DNA of 64,000 nt from Rosettibacter primus (GTDB lineage: Bacteria; Bacteroidota; Ignavibacteria; Ignavibacteriales; Melioribacteraceae): positions 62,001-126,000 of the forward strand of contig NZ_JAYKGK010000005.1 in assembly GCF_036860675.1 (NCBI RefSeq), written 5' to 3'. A model generated the notes under the pieces. That model saw nothing but the letters and a program-made list of their open reading frames with translations, searched no databases and was not told where the DNA came from. This document shows positions 1 through 9,492 of the stretch, piece after piece (position 1 is the first letter of the stretch; the number at the start of each line of letters is the position of its first letter). The position numbers were made by a program, and so were the translations under genes.

Positions 1-142
1 AACAAAGAACGCTATCAATGTTAATCTAAGAATGCTGGAATTGCACGGTTTACAAAATGAATTAAATATTATCATTTTATTTCTTATCAGTGATTTAATT
101 TTACACATAGTCAAATCCTCAAAATTTTATAATTGTAAATAA
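1..142 (+). CDS. possible C-terminal end of an unidentified gene (partial)
   Basis: Reading frame 2 is open from the window edge to a TAA at 140-142, giving about 46 residues. The frame carries a hydrophobic stretch (IIILFLISDLILHIV) near its end. No family is recognised. In DNA this AT-rich an open frame of this length can occur by chance. The only support is that it would converge on the hairpin at 145-170, which also ends the minus-strand gene to the right. Otherwise this stretch would simply be intergenic. Confidence 0.2.
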   Translation, partial: TKNAINVNLRMLELHGLQNELNIIILFLISDLILHIVKSSKFYNCK

Positions 143-144
143 AC

Positions 145-170
145 GAGCGCAGCATATTTCAGCTGCGCTC
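145..170 (-). terminator. rho-independent terminator
   Basis: A perfect 9-bp GC-rich stem (GAGCGCAGC / GCTGCGCTC) encloses an 8-base loop. On the minus strand it is followed by a T-rich run (GTTTATTTA). It lies 9 bases beyond the stop codon of the minus-strand gene ending at 179, so it most likely ends the symporter/binding-protein transcript. Confidence 0.75.
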
Positions 171-178
171 AATAAAAA

Positions 179-2827
179 TTATTTAATGAGAATCATTTTC
201 TTAATATCAATAAAGGAACCACTTTCAAGTTTATAGAAATAAACTCCTGTTGAAAGTTTGGAAGCATCAAATGTCACATTGTAAATGCCCGGCTGCTGGA
301 ATTTATTTACAAGTTCTGCAACTTGACGTCCAAGTATATCATATACTTTCAAAGTTACATTACCTTCTTTTTCAATAGAGTATTGAATTTGAGTAGTTGG
401 ATTAAATGGATTAGGATAATTTTGTGAAAGTGAATATGTAAGAGGAACCGAGCTAATTTCAACATCTGTAATAGGACTCATCTTGTTTCCAATGAAGGTA
501 TAAGTCCATCTTGAAACATCAGCCCATGACTGGTCTTGATTATCAGGTGAATAGCATAATATTCCTTCTCTGTTTCCAGTTGCATCATTGTCATTAATTG
601 AGAAGTCAATTGGAATTCTGTATCCTTCTTTAACATAAATTTTGTCTTTCTTTGCATCTGGATTTGCGCGTTTATTCATTAAATCGTTCAAAGGAATTCT
701 TGCTTCTACAATATAACCAGCCGGGAATTTTTCCTGCCAGTAATAATTTGGACCTGGAACTACAAGAGAATCAGTATCGCTTCCACCACCTTCAATTCTA
801 ATATGATTTTTATGGAATCTAATATGATAATCCGGTGCATCACCCCTTTGATATGCTGTGTGTTTTAATCCTGTCATATTATACATACCAATAAACAAAT
901 CAGGAGCGTCATTAAGATATGATTCCGGTCGAGATGTAGGATTAACAATGTCATCATTTACATCAAATGCTACATAGAGATATTGCTGGTCAATTGCAAT
1001 CCAGGATTTGACTGAAAGATCATCATCGTTATCAATAAAAGTATTAGGAGCAACGAAAGCTGTTCCTTGTTTTAATTCAAATGGAACGATACCACTCCAT
1101 TCATCTAAATTTCCATCAGCTTGGAAGTTGACTGATTTTATAGCTACGACTGGAACACCTTTTGCCATATTGGTAACAGGATTATCTGTAATTGCAGGAA
1201 GAGAAGTATTGCCTGCTTTATCTGTACATGTAATTGCATAGTAATATGAAACATTCTGGTCATTAAGAGGAGCTCTTAGAACATGTTCGACAACTCCAAC
1301 ACCTTCCGGAACATTAGCTTTAACAGAACTAACTTTTGGAGAGGTCAAATCTGTAATTGGTTCTGGACTAAAATAGATTGTATATTTTTCACTTGATTCA
1401 CCCGGCACATCAGTCCATGTAATTAAATTAGTATATGAACCTGGAACTACAGTTAAACCTTGTGGTGCTTGTGGAGGTGTTTTATCTGTTTCCTGAAATC
1501 CTGATGGAATTAAGAAGTCAAATAAAATTGTTCCTTCAGCAATTACATTTGTTCCAATAGGACCATCTGCATTTATTGAAAATTCAATTTTGAAACCACT
1601 TATTGCACTGGTATTAAACATTCTATCATCATTTCCTTGACCATCGGGATTTTTGAAAACTCCTACCTGAAGAGCCCAATCATTTACATCTGCTTGAACG
1701 AGAGGAATACGAACTGTTGTCCAATCTGATGGTTCATCAATATTAATATTAAATAACGTAAACCAGCTTTCGCGTGTACTACCACTATTATCATAAAGTA
1801 TAAGTCTTGCTTGTAATCTTCCTTTTAATTGATTTGGTTCGAGATTTTTAATAGCAATATATAAATCTGTATTTGTAGATAGATTTCTTGGTGTATCAAA
1901 CATGTGTTCAAAATTAACATAGCCGCCCCAGCTTTGAGATGCAACTGCTTTATAATGAACTTTGAGTGCTGATTCGCCTTCAAATTTATCTACTGTTTCA
2001 TCAGATAATACCAACTTAGTAATCGGGGCAGCAGCACCATCCCAGTCCATTCTATCAATTGACCAATAACCTTGAATAGCAGCAGTATTATCAAATGTAG
2101 AAAGTGGAGTATACCTAGCACCAACTAAAGTAATATGGTCCCATAGTATTACGCCATCAGCCATACCACCACCAGTTAAAGGAGTTGTACATTCAATACT
2201 ATAACCAACAATTTTATCTAAGTCTAATACACCATTATTTGCAACGCCACTCCAACCTGGAAGAGTAAACCCACGGTCATCTGGATTTGCATTTCCATTA
2301 TCTACAAGAGGAATTAATAATTCTTTCCAGCCTGGAGTAGCATCATAAGGAACTGCAGTTTCAAAATACCAATCTTCATGGTCTGATGGACTATTCCAAT
2401 AATTTGCACCGCCACCAGCTTCATGTAATTTAAATCTCATATGAACCGAACCTGGTTTGGAAGATGGCACAAGATTATTATACCAGATACTGATATGAGT
2501 TGCCATACTCATATCAATGTATTGTTTATACTCAGGACTTGTAGGTTCTGTCGAATTTAGATGCATTACTTGAACGAACCCGCCCCAGGATTCAGTATAA
2601 TTAACATGCCATTCTACTTTTAATGCACCAGCACCAAATTTTTGCTGGGTTGTTTCATCTGACAATACTACGTAACCTGTTCCTGTGCCTAAACCATTTA
2701 AATTGCCAGGCACTGGATATCTCCAGAAATTACTGGATGCAGTATTATCCAGAGTATTTACTACCCATTGTGCATTAATTTGAGTAGCAAACAAAAGCAG
2801 AACAAATAACAGCGTAAATTTCTTCAT
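179..2827 (-). CDS. T9SS-exported multidomain carbohydrate-binding protein
   Basis: The protein has 882 residues and an N-terminal signal peptide (MKKFTLLFVLLLF...NAQ). I chose the ATG at 2827 because AAGGAG sits just upstream of it; a longer frame to 2884 lacks this site. Two related beta-sandwich modules (about residues 20-225 and 228-440, each with conserved VLSDET and SWGG.V elements) resemble carbohydrate-binding domains. They are followed by a fibronectin III domain (about 450-560), a CBM9/DOMON-like domain (about 565-785) and a C-terminal T9SS sorting domain with QNYPNPFNPTT and GVYFYKLES. No catalytic module is visible, so it is probably a surface glycan-binding protein. It lies 38 bases downstream of the symporter gene and is probably co-transcribed with it. 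The binding role is inferred from domain type; the ligand is unknown. Confidence 0.75.
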   Translation of the reverse strand: MKKFTLLFVLLLFATQINAQWVVNTLDNTASSNFWRYPVPGNLNGLGTGTGYVVLSDETTQQKFGAGALKVEWHVNYTESWGGFVQVMHLNSTEPTSPEYKQYIDMSMATHISIWYNNLVPSSKPGSVHMRFKLHEAGGGANYWNSPSDHEDWYFETAVPYDATPGWKELLIPLVDNGNANPDDRGFTLPGWSGVANNGVLDLDKIVGYSIECTTPLTGGGMADGVILWDHITLVGARYTPLSTFDNTAAIQGYWSIDRMDWDGAAAPITKLVLSDETVDKFEGESALKVHYKAVASQSWGGYVNFEHMFDTPRNLSTNTDLYIAIKNLEPNQLKGRLQARLILYDNSGSTRESWFTLFNINIDEPSDWTTVRIPLVQADVNDWALQVGVFKNPDGQGNDDRMFNTSAISGFKIEFSINADGPIGTNVIAEGTILFDFLIPSGFQETDKTPPQAPQGLTVVPGSYTNLITWTDVPGESSEKYTIYFSPEPITDLTSPKVSSVKANVPEGVGVVEHVLRAPLNDQNVSYYYAITCTDKAGNTSLPAITDNPVTNMAKGVPVVAIKSVNFQADGNLDEWSGIVPFELKQGTAFVAPNTFIDNDDDLSVKSWIAIDQQYLYVAFDVNDDIVNPTSRPESYLNDAPDLFIGMYNMTGLKHTAYQRGDAPDYHIRFHKNHIRIEGGGSDTDSLVVPGPNYYWQEKFPAGYIVEARIPLNDLMNKRANPDAKKDKIYVKEGYRIPIDFSINDNDATGNREGILCYSPDNQDQSWADVSRWTYTFIGNKMSPITDVEISSVPLTYSLSQNYPNPFNPTTQIQYSIEKEGNVTLKVYDILGRQVAELVNKFQQPGIYNVTFDASKLSTGVYFYKLESGSFIDIKKMILIK

Positions 2828-2865
2828 ACAATTACTCCTTATTTTGTTAGAAGTTTTATTACTTG

Positions 2866-4473
2866 TTACATAAAAAGATACCATAAACCAATTGTTAGTA
2901 TCAGTATTACACCTGAGATAAGAATATTCATTTTTATATTTTGCATTCTTATATCAATACTGCTGCTTTGCATTCCCATGCTGAAAAAATTTTTTGATGC
3001 ATTTAAATCATATTCTGATTGAAATAAGTAATTAAAAACAAAAATCATCAGTGATGTTATTAGGAATAAAAAGATTGCAAAGTGTAGATAATTTATTTTT
3101 GCATAAGCAAGCAAAATTTTATTGCTTATCAAATTAGACTTCATCATCAATTCAATTACAAAACGCGATAGACCAAAAAATTCACCAATAATCAAACCAA
3201 TGAATGCACTCTTTGATTTTATCTTTTTGAATAACAATCCAATTATAAATACTGCAGTAATCGGTGCACTTATAAAAGCTTGAGTACTTTGTAAGAAAAT
3301 ATAAATCTGATTATTAATCAACTTCACAAATGGAACGATAAGCAAAACAAATACAACTATAAATATTGTAACCATTCTTCCTACAAGCACTAAAGTTCTT
3401 TCCGAAGCATTCGGATGACCTGGTTTGTAAAAATCAATTGTATACAATTCAGAAATTGTATTAAAGGAAGCAGAAAGTGATGACATCATAGCACCCAAAA
3501 ATCCTGCAATGATAAATCCTCTTACACCTGATGGAATTATATTACTCGAAAGCAATACTGGATAAGCTTCGTCGCCATTAATACCTGGATAAAGAGCAGC
3601 AGAAACAAGACCAGGAAGAACCAGAATGAATATTGGGAAAATTTTTAAGAAAGATGCCAGTAAAGTTCCACTGCGAGCATTTTCAATACTTTTTGCTGCA
3701 ATAATTCGCTGTAAAATATAATTGTCTGCACACCAGTACCAGAAAGCAATTATTGGTGCACCAAAGATTATTCCTGTCCATGGAAATTCCGGGTCATCAA
3801 TTGGTTTGAACATCTGGAAATAATCTGCTGGAAGTTTTTCCATTAAACCAAAAATGCCACCAACTTCATTTAATCCAAATATTGTAAAAACAAATGCAGT
3901 GATAAAAAAGAAAATTCCTTGAAATACTTGAGTTCTTACAACAGCAGAGAAGCCACCTACAAGTGTATATATACCAGTAATTAAAACAATTGCAGATGCA
4001 GAAGAAAAAATGCTCCAACCTAAAATACGATTGAAAAGTATTCCACCTGCAAAAAGTGTAACAAGAATTTTTGTTATTATGTATGTGAAAATTGATATTC
4101 CAGAATAAAATTTTCTGCTTGCCCTATCAAATCTTTTCTCAAGAAATTCTGAAGAAGTAAATATTCCAAGATTTTTATAGATTGGAGAAATAATCCAGCC
4201 AAGAAGAATAAGTAAAAAAATTGCAATTAATTCAAATTGTCCTACAGCAAGACCGCGTGTTGCACCAGAGCCTGCTAATCCAATAAAATGTTCACTTGAT
4301 ATATTTGCAGCAAATATTGAAATGCCTACTGCTATCCAACCAAGATTTCTATTGGCAAGAAAATATTCTGCAGAATTTTTATCCTGATTACGAGCTTTCA
4401 AACCAATTGCAAGCACTGTAATCAGATAAATGAAAATTATAATACTATCGAATAAACTTATCGAATTTTCCAT
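2866..4473 (-). CDS. sodium:solute symporter (SSS family), probably sugar
   Basis: This is an integral membrane protein of about 535 residues with some 13-14 hydrophobic helices. The SSS hallmarks include a helix-1 region with AEYFLANRNLGW, a second helix with ISIFAANISSEHFIGLAGSG, and YTLVGGFSAVVRTQ in the middle. These match the SGLT-like branch that carries sugars with sodium. The ATG at 4473 (MENSISLF) begins just before the first membrane helix; an upstream in-frame TTG is less likely. It precedes the sugar-binding protein gene, and a candidate operator lies 88 bases upstream at 4561-4601. The substrate is inferred to be a sugar from sequence type and neighbours only. Confidence 0.85.
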   Translation of the reverse strand: MENSISLFDSIIIFIYLITVLAIGLKARNQDKNSAEYFLANRNLGWIAVGISIFAANISSEHFIGLAGSGATRGLAVGQFELIAIFLLILLGWIISPIYKNLGIFTSSEFLEKRFDRASRKFYSGISIFTYIITKILVTLFAGGILFNRILGWSIFSSASAIVLITGIYTLVGGFSAVVRTQVFQGIFFFITAFVFTIFGLNEVGGIFGLMEKLPADYFQMFKPIDDPEFPWTGIIFGAPIIAFWYWCADNYILQRIIAAKSIENARSGTLLASFLKIFPIFILVLPGLVSAALYPGINGDEAYPVLLSSNIIPSGVRGFIIAGFLGAMMSSLSASFNTISELYTIDFYKPGHPNASERTLVLVGRMVTIFIVVFVLLIVPFVKLINNQIYIFLQSTQAFISAPITAVFIIGLLFKKIKSKSAFIGLIIGEFFGLSRFVIELMMKSNLISNKILLAYAKINYLHFAIFLFLITSLMIFVFNYLFQSEYDLNASKNFFSMGMQSSSIDIRMQNIKMNILISGVILILTIGLWYLFM

Positions 4474-4560
4474 ATTATACTTTCTGTCAAAATCAATACC
4501 ACGCAAAACATTTCAAATCTGTTTCTTTTCAAAGGATTTTGTAAAAAATACTCTTAGCTC

Positions 4561-4601
4561 ACTTATTTTTATGATAAGTTTCGATTATTATTTTAATAAG
4601 C
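4561..4601 (-). promoter_or_regulatory. candidate operator, copy A
   Basis: This 41-base AT-rich element aligns without gaps to 22972-23012 (35 of 41 bases identical) and more loosely to 26890-26930. Its ends form an imperfect inverted repeat (CTTATT at one end, AATAAG at the other). It sits between the GH13 stop codon and the symporter start, 88 bases upstream of the symporter ATG. Repetition ahead of three carbohydrate units suggests a common regulator site, but no regulator is identified. Confidence 0.5.
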
Positions 4602-4608
4602 AGGAATA

Positions 4609-7485
4609 TTATTTAAGATAAACTATTTTGCTAATAGTTTTATTATTGTTAAAGGAATATTGAACAAAATAAATTCCTGTTGATAGGTTATATTTGAGAG
4701 GATTAAATAATAATTGATGTTCACCTGAAGTTTGTACTTCATCGAGCAATTTATCAATTTCCTGACCTATGGCATCATAAAGTTTTATTGTTACTCTTTG
4801 TGCCTTTGGAATTGACCATTTTAATATTGTAGATGAATTAAATGGATTTGGATAATTTGGATAAACTACAAATTCATTTTTAATTTCTTTATCATTATCA
4901 GTTATATCTGTAATTAAATCTTTTCCATTGCTTGGCACAGGAATTTTTTTAGAAGTAAATAACTTGAACTCACCAGGTTTTAATTCAATTGTTATTTTAC
5001 CATTTTCAATTTTTATACTATCTCCTGTAAAATACTCATACCAATATCCATCACTTGAAAATGTAAATTCGTTTGTTCTTGTTATAACATCAAAGTTACC
5101 AATTATACTGACATTCATTGTACTGTCAAACAAATCGATTCTCTTAACCGAAGGATAAACATTAAGAGTGAAATTCGTTGTTTGAAATACTTTATATTTT
5201 TTTCTGAGTGAAATTAATTCGGAAATAAATTTGAAAAGTTTCTGCCTTTCAGAATAATTTTGATTTGTGTAATAATCCCACCGAATTGGTTTTTCACCCA
5301 ATCTGCCGTTATAATCTATTGAATAATCATATCCCAATTCGCCAAATTGCCAAATCATTTTTGGACCAGGCACTGTTAAGAAAAATATCGATGCTAATTT
5401 TATTCTACTTAAAGCAATATTTACTTTTTTAATGTCATAACTTCCCAAAGCATTACCCCATTTAAGATTTTTATACATTAATCTTTCTTCGTCGTGACTT
5501 TCCATATATCCAACAACATGCGGCTTATTAAATCCTCTCGATTTATATGATATTCTGCTAAAATTAGATTTTCCACTTTCATTCCATCCCATAGAAGCTT
5601 CGGAGTAAGGAGAGTTTAAATTTCCCCATACCATCATTCCATAATCAGTCAATTCTTTTTCTTCTCTATCTTCTGTAAAATGTTCTAAAATTACATATGC
5701 ATTAGGATCAATCGACCAGATTTTATCTGCCATTCTTTTAAGTAATTTTATTCTTGCCGGGTCATAGGTGCTTCCTTCTCCTTTTGTATTGGTTAATCCT
5801 TTCGAAAAATCAAAACGAAAACCATCAACTTTAAATTCTTTTAACCAATAAGAAGTAATTCTATCAACTAAATATTTTGTGTTGTTGCTTTCATGATTAA
5901 AATCATATCCCCAATAGTAAACTGGATTTGGGGAAACTTGATTGAACCAAGGATTATTAGCCGCGGGTCTTGCATTTAATGTATCCCAGTACATTCTTAC
6001 AAATGGATTCAAACCATATGCATGATTTAAAACAATATCAAGTATTACTGCAATTCCGTTGGAATGACAGCTGTCCACAAACTCTTTTAATTTTATTGAT
6101 GGTCCATAATATTTATCAACTGCAAAGTTCATCATTGGATTATAACCCCAGCTTGAATTTCCTTCATACTCTATCACAGGCATAAGTTCAATTGCATTAA
6201 TATTTAGTTTCTTAAAATAGTTTATAGTATCAATCAATGTTTGAAAAGTATGTGTGCTAACAAAATCACGAACGAGCAGTTCATAAATGATAAGATTTTC
6301 TTTCGGAGGTTTATTGAAATTTTGATTCTTCCAGTTATATAAATCCTTCTTTGGCTTAAATACTCCAACAATATTTTCCGTTTTACCATAAGGATAAGAT
6401 TTTAAATTTGGATATACATTTTGAGGAATTTGTGAATCATTCCAGGGGTCAAGTATTTTTTCTGAATATGGTTCAGGTATTCTCAAACTTCCATCAATTA
6501 AATATTGAAATGCATATTCTACATTTTCATTCAGGTTCGACAATTTAATCCAATATAAAACACTATCAGGACGAATTTCGTATCTATTCATAAAATAATT
6601 TGTATCAACTTTCCAATCGTTGAAATCGCCCAGCACATAAACAAATTTTTTGTATGGTGCAAAAAGAACCAGATATACATCTGAATTTACGTTATTTATT
6701 CCATGTTCTAAGTTAAAAGGCAATGTTACATTTTTTACTTCCGGATTTTTCATGAATACAAATTCTATGGAATCTTTTAATCCCGAAGTATCGGTTGCAA
6801 TAATCTTAACATAATTTATCCCAGTGGGAAAACTTTTTGAATCAAATAAAAACAGAATTGAATCATTAGTTGTTTGCAGTATTTGATTATTATTTATTAC
6901 TAATTTCATACCTTTAGTTTTTGTACCAATGGCAACAGATTTTGCAAATATATTCACCTTGCTTTCCTTTTCAACAAAATATGGTGACCTTAATGGGTCG
7001 CCAAATGATAAATTCACTTTTGGATTTTTTAATACAACTGAAATACCTTTTTCATAAATAGGGACAAAAATATCTTCGGTTTGTTTTTGACCATCACTGC
7101 TTCGTAACACAAAACATAGTTCGACTATCTTTACAGAGGGATTAGTGACATTATAGAATTTACGAGGATTATTAATTACAATCTGGTATAAATCTTTTCC
7201 CAATCTTATTAATTTTGGTTGTCTCGTATTATCATTCCATGTACTAATTACATTCTGCCAGCTTGAAACAGAGCCATTCTGATATTTTAAAGTAACTCCA
7301 GTATGTGCATAAACATCGCCAGTATAACCTGCAATTTTATTTTGATGTGTTGCATAAGTAACATCAAATACAATTACAATACTATCTGTTTCTACAGGAT
7401 ATTCTGGATAAGTTGTGAATTTAGTTTGAGCAAAAGAAAGATTGTATATTATCAAAAGGGCAATAAAAATATTTTTATTTATCAT
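4609..7485 (-). CDS. T9SS-exported GH13 alpha-amylase family enzyme
   Basis: The 958-residue protein starts with a signal peptide (MINKNIFIALLIIYNLSFAQ). An early-set (CBM48-like) module with VYVLGDFNDW lies around residues 275-350, ahead of the catalytic TIM barrel at about 395-790. All four GH13 regions are visible: DIVLNH (His488), GFRFDFSKG with nucleophile Asp559, VILEHF with acid/base Glu601, and SHDEERL with Asp665. The last 80 or so residues are a T9SS sorting domain (NYPNPFNSSTILKW, STGIYFVQYSF). It should hydrolyse alpha-1,4 glucans outside the cell or on its surface. It has its own upstream gap after the terminator at 7557-7584, so it probably has its own promoter. The exact product specificity cannot be read from sequence. 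Confidence 0.9.
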   Translation of the reverse strand: MINKNIFIALLIIYNLSFAQTKFTTYPEYPVETDSIVIVFDVTYATHQNKIAGYTGDVYAHTGVTLKYQNGSVSSWQNVISTWNDNTRQPKLIRLGKDLYQIVINNPRKFYNVTNPSVKIVELCFVLRSSDGQKQTEDIFVPIYEKGISVVLKNPKVNLSFGDPLRSPYFVEKESKVNIFAKSVAIGTKTKGMKLVINNNQILQTTNDSILFLFDSKSFPTGINYVKIIATDTSGLKDSIEFVFMKNPEVKNVTLPFNLEHGINNVNSDVYLVLFAPYKKFVYVLGDFNDWKVDTNYFMNRYEIRPDSVLYWIKLSNLNENVEYAFQYLIDGSLRIPEPYSEKILDPWNDSQIPQNVYPNLKSYPYGKTENIVGVFKPKKDLYNWKNQNFNKPPKENLIIYELLVRDFVSTHTFQTLIDTINYFKKLNINAIELMPVIEYEGNSSWGYNPMMNFAVDKYYGPSIKLKEFVDSCHSNGIAVILDIVLNHAYGLNPFVRMYWDTLNARPAANNPWFNQVSPNPVYYWGYDFNHESNNTKYLVDRITSYWLKEFKVDGFRFDFSKGLTNTKGEGSTYDPARIKLLKRMADKIWSIDPNAYVILEHFTEDREEKELTDYGMMVWGNLNSPYSEASMGWNESGKSNFSRISYKSRGFNKPHVVGYMESHDEERLMYKNLKWGNALGSYDIKKVNIALSRIKLASIFFLTVPGPKMIWQFGELGYDYSIDYNGRLGEKPIRWDYYTNQNYSERQKLFKFISELISLRKKYKVFQTTNFTLNVYPSVKRIDLFDSTMNVSIIGNFDVITRTNEFTFSSDGYWYEYFTGDSIKIENGKITIELKPGEFKLFTSKKIPVPSNGKDLITDITDNDKEIKNEFVVYPNYPNPFNSSTILKWSIPKAQRVTIKLYDAIGQEIDKLLDEVQTSGEHQLLFNPLKYNLSTGIYFVQYSFNNNKTISKIVYLK

Positions 7486-7556
7486 AATAATTGATTTAAT
7501 TGGGTAAAGAACTAATTAATTAAAAAAATGTAATGGTGCATTCAAAAAAAATAGAA

Positions 7557-7584
7557 GGGAGAAATTCTATTTCAAATTTCTCCC
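7557..7584 (-). terminator. rho-independent terminator of the starch-type operon
   Basis: A 10-bp perfect stem (GGGAGAAATT / AATTTCTCCC) with an 8-base loop is followed on the minus strand by TTCTATTTTTTT. It lies 22 bases beyond the stop of the starch-binding protein and marks the end of the seven-gene transcript that begins at the GH31 gene. Confidence 0.75.
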
Positions 7585-7606
7585 CCTCTCAACATTCACA
7601 AAGAGT

Positions 7607-9442
7607 TTATTTAATTAATAACATTTTCATTGTTTTTATAAAATTAGAAGTCTTTAATGTATAGAAATAAACACCGCTGCTTAAATTCTGAGCGATGAAA
7701 TCGACTTCATAAGAGCCAGCGTTCATTTCTTTATTAATTAAGACAGCAACTTCTTCGCCAAGAGTATTATATACTTTCATAGTTACAAAGTCTTTACTTG
7801 GGATTGTAAATCTTATTCTAGTAGTTGGATTAAAAGGATTTGGATAATTTTGTTCGAGTGAAAAATTCTTAGGAATTCCAAGATTTATTTCACGAACATC
7901 CGTAGGTAACCCTTGTGGCCATAATTCTACCTGATCAGATTTATCTTCCTTATCTGTCCATTTATCAAGAGGAGCAGTATAAGGTTGAACAAATTGTCGA
8001 GAACCTGTCATAGCGCAGAAACGAACTCTGTAAGCATTTTTTCCAAAACCTGCAGTTTCTTGTTTGAAGGAACCGTCTCGTTGTCTCTGGAATGCATAAC
8101 GATATTCAAAAGCATTGATGCCTGGTCCTGTTACAGTTAATGTACCTTCATAAATTTTATCGCCATCGGGGTCTGTTAATTCGAAGTAAGTTTGCTCATC
8201 GCTATCAACCCAACTCATCAATCGAGCAAAAACTGGCTGTTCACTTATCCAGTAAACTTTATCACCAACTTGCATCGGGTCACCTGTTTTATTTGGGTCC
8301 ATAGCATCTGTCATATCTACACGGAATTTTACAGAAATTTGTTGACCTTGAGGAACTACGAATTGCGGATAAACATCATCGTAATAAACAGGTGCAAGGA
8401 CTTGATTATTATCACCGGCAAAATTGACTACTCTATTTCCACCTCCCATAGAAAGCGGTCTTTCCCAGCCGTCTTGCCACAATTCATCTGTGTGACCTAA
8501 AGCAACATAAAATTTATATTCCTGTTTAGAACCAACTTCAGTTTTAACAAATGGAACCTGTAAAAACCAGTTTGTTGGTATTAACGGATCTTGATTCATC
8601 ACTGATCGAGGTGCATCACTATCACTCCAGCCATTAAATCCACCACGAACCTGTAACCTATCTACTGCAGGATCATAAATTCCAAGTTCTTCAAGTACGC
8701 TCATATCAACATTAAAAGTAATGTTCCCGTCTGCCAATTGAACATTAGGATTAATATCGTTGAAGTATCTTTCAATAACGTTATCACCATCTTCAATCCA
8801 TGCTTGTTTATTTGGATCTCCTTCCCAGGTAGTTCCACCGGATTTATTTGTGTAAAGGAATTTATAATTAATCATCTGACCAGAATTTATCTGAACTGTT
8901 TTAGTATAGACAGAATCATTGTTATCATCAATAAGTTCATCCTGAGAAGTACTCCAACTATTGAAATCACCTGCAACAAAAACTTTACCAGTTCCGGGAA
9001 TAAGTTCTCCCTGTTTAATTGGTAAACGCATGTCTGCCTTAAAAGTTACATTAGCTGGATTACCCGAAGGCATTGGAATATTATCATAATAAACAACATC
9101 GAGAACTAAATCAGAAGCTACATTTTGAACAACGCGATTGTCGATGCTTTCCCAGCCACCATTAGTAGCTTTTGCACCATTGTGGAAAAATTTGTATTCA
9201 AGTTTTCCTGCTGGTACCTGAGCGGTAACTTCATAAATTTTATCGCCATCAGGGTCTGCCATTGGTGTTTCACCCCAGCCATTAAAGCTTCCTCTTACAG
9301 AAACTTGATTTTGTGCGGGGTCAAACTTCCCTTTTGCAATTTCTACACTCATATTAACCTTAAAAGTAACATTATAATTTTGAGCGTACATTGCAAAAGC
9401 AAAAAAGAATAACGTAAGAAAAATAGGAATTATTTTTTTCAT
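7607..9442 (-). CDS. four-module starch-binding protein (SusE/F-like role), T9SS-exported
   Basis: The protein has 611 residues from the ATG at 9442, preceded by a clear GGAGG site; a frame extended to 9493 lacks one. After a signal peptide (MKKIIPIFLTLFFFAFAMYAQ) come four tandem modules of about 105-130 residues. Each opens with a motif such as VTFKVNMS, VTFKADMR, ITFNVDMS or VKFRVDMT. The first three carry the starch-binding element VRGSFNGW, VAGDFNSW or VRGGFNGW. The C-terminus is a T9SS sorting domain (NYPNPFNPTTRI, SSGVYFYTLKT). It is the last gene of the starch-type operon and probably captures starch at the surface, as SusE and SusF do in Bacteroides, although it would be anchored by T9SS rather than as a lipoprotein. 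Confidence 0.8.
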   Translation of the reverse strand: MKKIIPIFLTLFFFAFAMYAQNYNVTFKVNMSVEIAKGKFDPAQNQVSVRGSFNGWGETPMADPDGDKIYEVTAQVPAGKLEYKFFHNGAKATNGGWESIDNRVVQNVASDLVLDVVYYDNIPMPSGNPANVTFKADMRLPIKQGELIPGTGKVFVAGDFNSWSTSQDELIDDNNDSVYTKTVQINSGQMINYKFLYTNKSGGTTWEGDPNKQAWIEDGDNVIERYFNDINPNVQLADGNITFNVDMSVLEELGIYDPAVDRLQVRGGFNGWSDSDAPRSVMNQDPLIPTNWFLQVPFVKTEVGSKQEYKFYVALGHTDELWQDGWERPLSMGGGNRVVNFAGDNNQVLAPVYYDDVYPQFVVPQGQQISVKFRVDMTDAMDPNKTGDPMQVGDKVYWISEQPVFARLMSWVDSDEQTYFELTDPDGDKIYEGTLTVTGPGINAFEYRYAFQRQRDGSFKQETAGFGKNAYRVRFCAMTGSRQFVQPYTAPLDKWTDKEDKSDQVELWPQGLPTDVREINLGIPKNFSLEQNYPNPFNPTTRIRFTIPSKDFVTMKVYNTLGEEVAVLINKEMNAGSYEVDFIAQNLSSGVYFYTLKTSNFIKTMKMLLIK

Positions 9443-9492
9443 GAAGCCTCCATTATTATTAAGTAAATTAATTAGTTTGTTGTGATTCATCA